64,000 nt of DNA, from assembly GCA_900314845.1 (NCBI GenBank), contig OMWV01000037.1, positions 209,222 through 273,221 of the forward strand. The letters are read 5' to 3'. Shown here piece by piece: positions 63,933 through 64,000 of the stretch; the stretch's first letter is position 1, and every line of letters starts with the position of its first letter. The notes beneath the pieces are model-generated. The model was not told the origin of the DNA and ran no database searches. It saw only the letters and a list, made by a program, of their open reading frames with translations. The translations under genes were made by a program, and so were the position numbers. The stretch is from an uncultured Eubacteriales bacterium. Its GTDB lineage: Bacteria; Bacillota; Clostridia; Lachnospirales; Lachnospiraceae.

Positions 63933-64000
63933 TTGGTCCGACCCTCGAAAAACGTTGAAAATACGCCCAAAATTGAACTTTTTACTATGAGTTTTTCGGC
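63918..64000. mobile_element. Possible end of an inserted element in comM
   Basis: AT-rich sequence unlike the flanking gene begins at 63918 (CTCAAACTTCCCACTTGG on the plus strand) and runs off the window. It could be the terminal region of an insertion sequence. No transposase is visible and the other end is outside, so the family is not assigned. Confidence 0.35.

Noticed and set aside
1..64000. tRNA genes, CRISPR arrays or prophage
   Set aside because: No cloverleaf with a GGTTCGA-type loop, no regularly spaced direct repeats and no phage gene products were recognised.

Overview
The window looks like chromosomal core sequence from an anaerobic, spore-lineage member of the Clostridia, most likely Lachnospiraceae. 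The evidence is a complete Rnf complex next to an Etf/acyl-CoA dehydrogenase set, a long 2-hydroxyacyl-CoA dehydratase activase-like fusion, a YtfJ sporulation-type protein, type A RNase P RNA, clostridial families such as DUF6465 and DUF6382-FHA, and strong AGGAGG ribosome sites with TTGACA/TATAAT promoters. No tRNA, rRNA operon, CRISPR array or prophage was seen.

Layout. 1-10.3 kb is an energy-conservation block: the tail of apbE (flavin transferase), rnfCDGEAB, then a D-2-hydroxyacid (lactate-type) dehydrogenase, acyl-CoA dehydrogenase, etfB and etfA, with hairpins between the last genes. 10.3-19.7 kb runs from a zinc-ribbon membrane protein through acyl carrier protein, an RlmI-like methyltransferase, a rhomboid protease, folC, folP, a FolB-FolK-chorismate mutase-prephenate dehydratase fusion, and an XpaC/TelA pair. 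19.7-27.2 kb is the dgt-dnaG-sigma locus (the sigma factor is strongly diverged), trmK, a Nif3-like gene, a nucleoside kinase and rnpB. 27.2-38 kb holds a CPBP protease, recA (with LexA box) and recX, rny, xpt (minus), a two-component pair, hisH-hisF and ung. 37.9-42.2 kb (minus) is the 1420-residue activase-like fusion. 42.3-46.2 kb has a rhomboid-like protein, DUF2953, YtfJ and FHA genes. 46.3-52.9 kb has rpmB (minus), a Gls24 protein, a FakA-like protein, recG, rsmD, coaD and a coiled-coil protein. 53-59.6 kb is a short division cluster: mraZ-rsmH-ftsL-ftsI-ftsQ-ftsZ. 59.6-64 kb has nrdR (minus), a repeat-rich spacer, a eukaryotic-type hisA, then dtd, dprA and an interrupted comM, all minus.

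How it works together. ApbE would attach FMN to RnfG and RnfD. Rnf couples ferredoxin and NAD through a membrane ion gradient. The dehydrogenases downstream pass electrons through EtfBA, which in this family can bifurcate or confurcate to ferredoxin. The folate block joins into a protein that also carries the phenylalanine-branch enzymes.

Most worth a second look: the four-enzyme FolB-FolK-CM-PDT fusion; a dispersed two-hairpin repeat near hisA, one partial copy of which supplies the hisA ribosome site; the degenerate primary-type sigma factor at the primase locus; and comM homology that stops abruptly just before the Walker A motif at the right edge.
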